Origin: Enterococcus hulanensis
Lineage (GTDB): Bacteria; Bacillota; Bacilli; Lactobacillales; Enterococcaceae
DNA: 64,000 nucleotides
Direction of reading: 5' to 3'
Assembly: GCF_005405485.1 (NCBI RefSeq)
Contig: NZ_BJED01000014.1
Location: 3,392 to 67,391, forward strand
Below the pieces are notes generated by a model. It worked only from the letters and a program-made list of their open reading frames with translations, ran no database searches and had not been told where the DNA came from. Positions 63,510 through 64,000 of this stretch are shown here, in pieces. The translations under genes were made by a program, and so were the position numbers. Numbering within the stretch: the first letter of the stretch is position 1; every line of letters starts with the position of its first letter.

Positions 63510-64000
63510 TTAGTCGTTTGTGTTCGTGCGAATCACAAATCCACGTTTTTTGTCGTTATTACGGTTCGTACTTTTATTGTTGCTGCGTTGTTTGTTGCCG
63601 CCGTAATTTTTGTTTTTATTGCTGCTGTTGCGGTCACGATCTTTACGGTAGTTGTCTTTACCACGTCCGCCGCCACGGTTGCTTCCGCCACCACGTTTAC
63701 CACCGCCGCGATTGAAGCCGCCGCCTTTTTTATTTGAAGGCAATGGGCGTTCAGGAGTGATCTTCACAGGAACAGCGTCAGAAGGATCTTTTGCTGTTGT
63801 CTTTAATAATAAAGCAGCAAGTTCTTCTGGTGAATAAGTCGCTAATAATTCTTTTGCTGACTCATTGTATTTTTCCAGACTGTCGGAATTTTCTTCCATT
63901 TGACTTTGGATTTGTTCCATCGCCGCGCCTAGTTGTCCTTTGAAGGCTTCTTTTTCGGTTGGCGGACGCATTGGATTCATGCGTTTTTTCGTCAAGTTTT
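63510..64000 (-). CDS. cshA: DEAD-box RNA helicase CshA, C-terminal part
   Basis: Frame open to the window edge; only the last ~163 codons are seen. They hold the helicase C-terminal extension (QLGAAMEQIQSQMEENSDSLEKY, LLATYSPEELAALLLKTTA) and a low-complexity RNA-binding tail of Gly/Arg/Asn repeats (KRGGGSNRGGGRGKDNYRK) ending RGFVIRTNTND. This is the CshA/DeaD arrangement of enterococci, where the gene lies upstream of acpS. The motor domains lie outside the window. Confidence 0.88.
   Translation of the reverse strand, partial: NLTKKRMNPMRPPTEKEAFKGQLGAAMEQIQSQMEENSDSLEKYNESAKELLATYSPEELAALLLKTTAKDPSDAVPVKITPERPLPSNKKGGGFNRGGGKRGGGSNRGGGRGKDNYRKDRDRNSSNKNKNYGGNKQRSNNKSTNRNNDKKRGFVIRTNTND

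Overview
This window is low-GC Gram-positive chromosome. The set cshA–acpS–alr–mazF, the YhgE/Pip protein, two heterodimeric ABC exporters, LevR-type mannose-family PTS control, LPXTG surface proteins and perfect cre boxes point to Enterococcus or a very close relative; I cannot name the species. No rRNA, tRNA, CRISPR array or complete insertion sequence is visible. Most genes lie on the minus strand.

Layout. 1–4.8 kb: two paralogous surface-adhesin genes, the first cut by the window edge and carrying 119-residue pilin-type repeats. 5.0–6.1 kb: a composite toxin–antitoxin locus (higA, a 3' remnant of higB, then intact mazEF). 6.1–8.1 kb: a long inverted repeat, then tgt–yajC. 8.4–13.9 kb: adhE and a Ca2+-type P-ATPase. 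13.9–15.3 kb: almost gene-free; it holds a probable ~375-nt structured RNA under a perfect cre box and one small accessory ORF. 15.3–22.5 kb: a LevR/sigma-54 controlled mannose-type PTS with an allulose/ribulose-phosphate epimerase and a polyol-phosphate dehydrogenase. 22.7–26.1 kb: hicAB and a TetR-controlled hydrolase pair. 26.2–31.0 kb: queA and the opuC osmoprotectant transporter. 31.1–39.0 kb: a divergent galactitol-type PTS/polyol dehydrogenase/split transketolase cluster under a SorC-type regulator and a cre box. 39.1–40.8 kb: a 2-hydroxyacid dehydrogenase and a class II aldolase. 41.0–42.6 kb: two zinc-ribbon membrane proteins. 42.6–58.0 kb: a MarR-linked ABC exporter pair, a KimA-type K+ importer, YhgE, small oxidoreductase/GNAT genes and a second ABC pair. 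58.1–64.0 kb: an Mga-like regulator, a non-canonical sortase-like protein, a broken XRE regulator, mazF, alr, acpS and the 3' end of cshA.

How the parts work together. Two separate sugar-alcohol systems stand out. One pairs a sigma-54-driven PTS with MtlD-family oxidation and 3-epimerisation, which fits entry of a hexitol through allulose-6-P (or ribitol through ribulose-5-P). The other pairs a Gat-type PTS with a zinc dehydrogenase, a class II aldolase/4-epimerase and a two-subunit transketolase, which fits pentitol entry into the pentose-phosphate pathway. These routes are inferences from gene content. The least explained objects are the RNA candidate at about 14.04–14.42 kb, the split higB/mazEF locus, and the doublet repeats with the small ORF at 14.4–14.9 kb.
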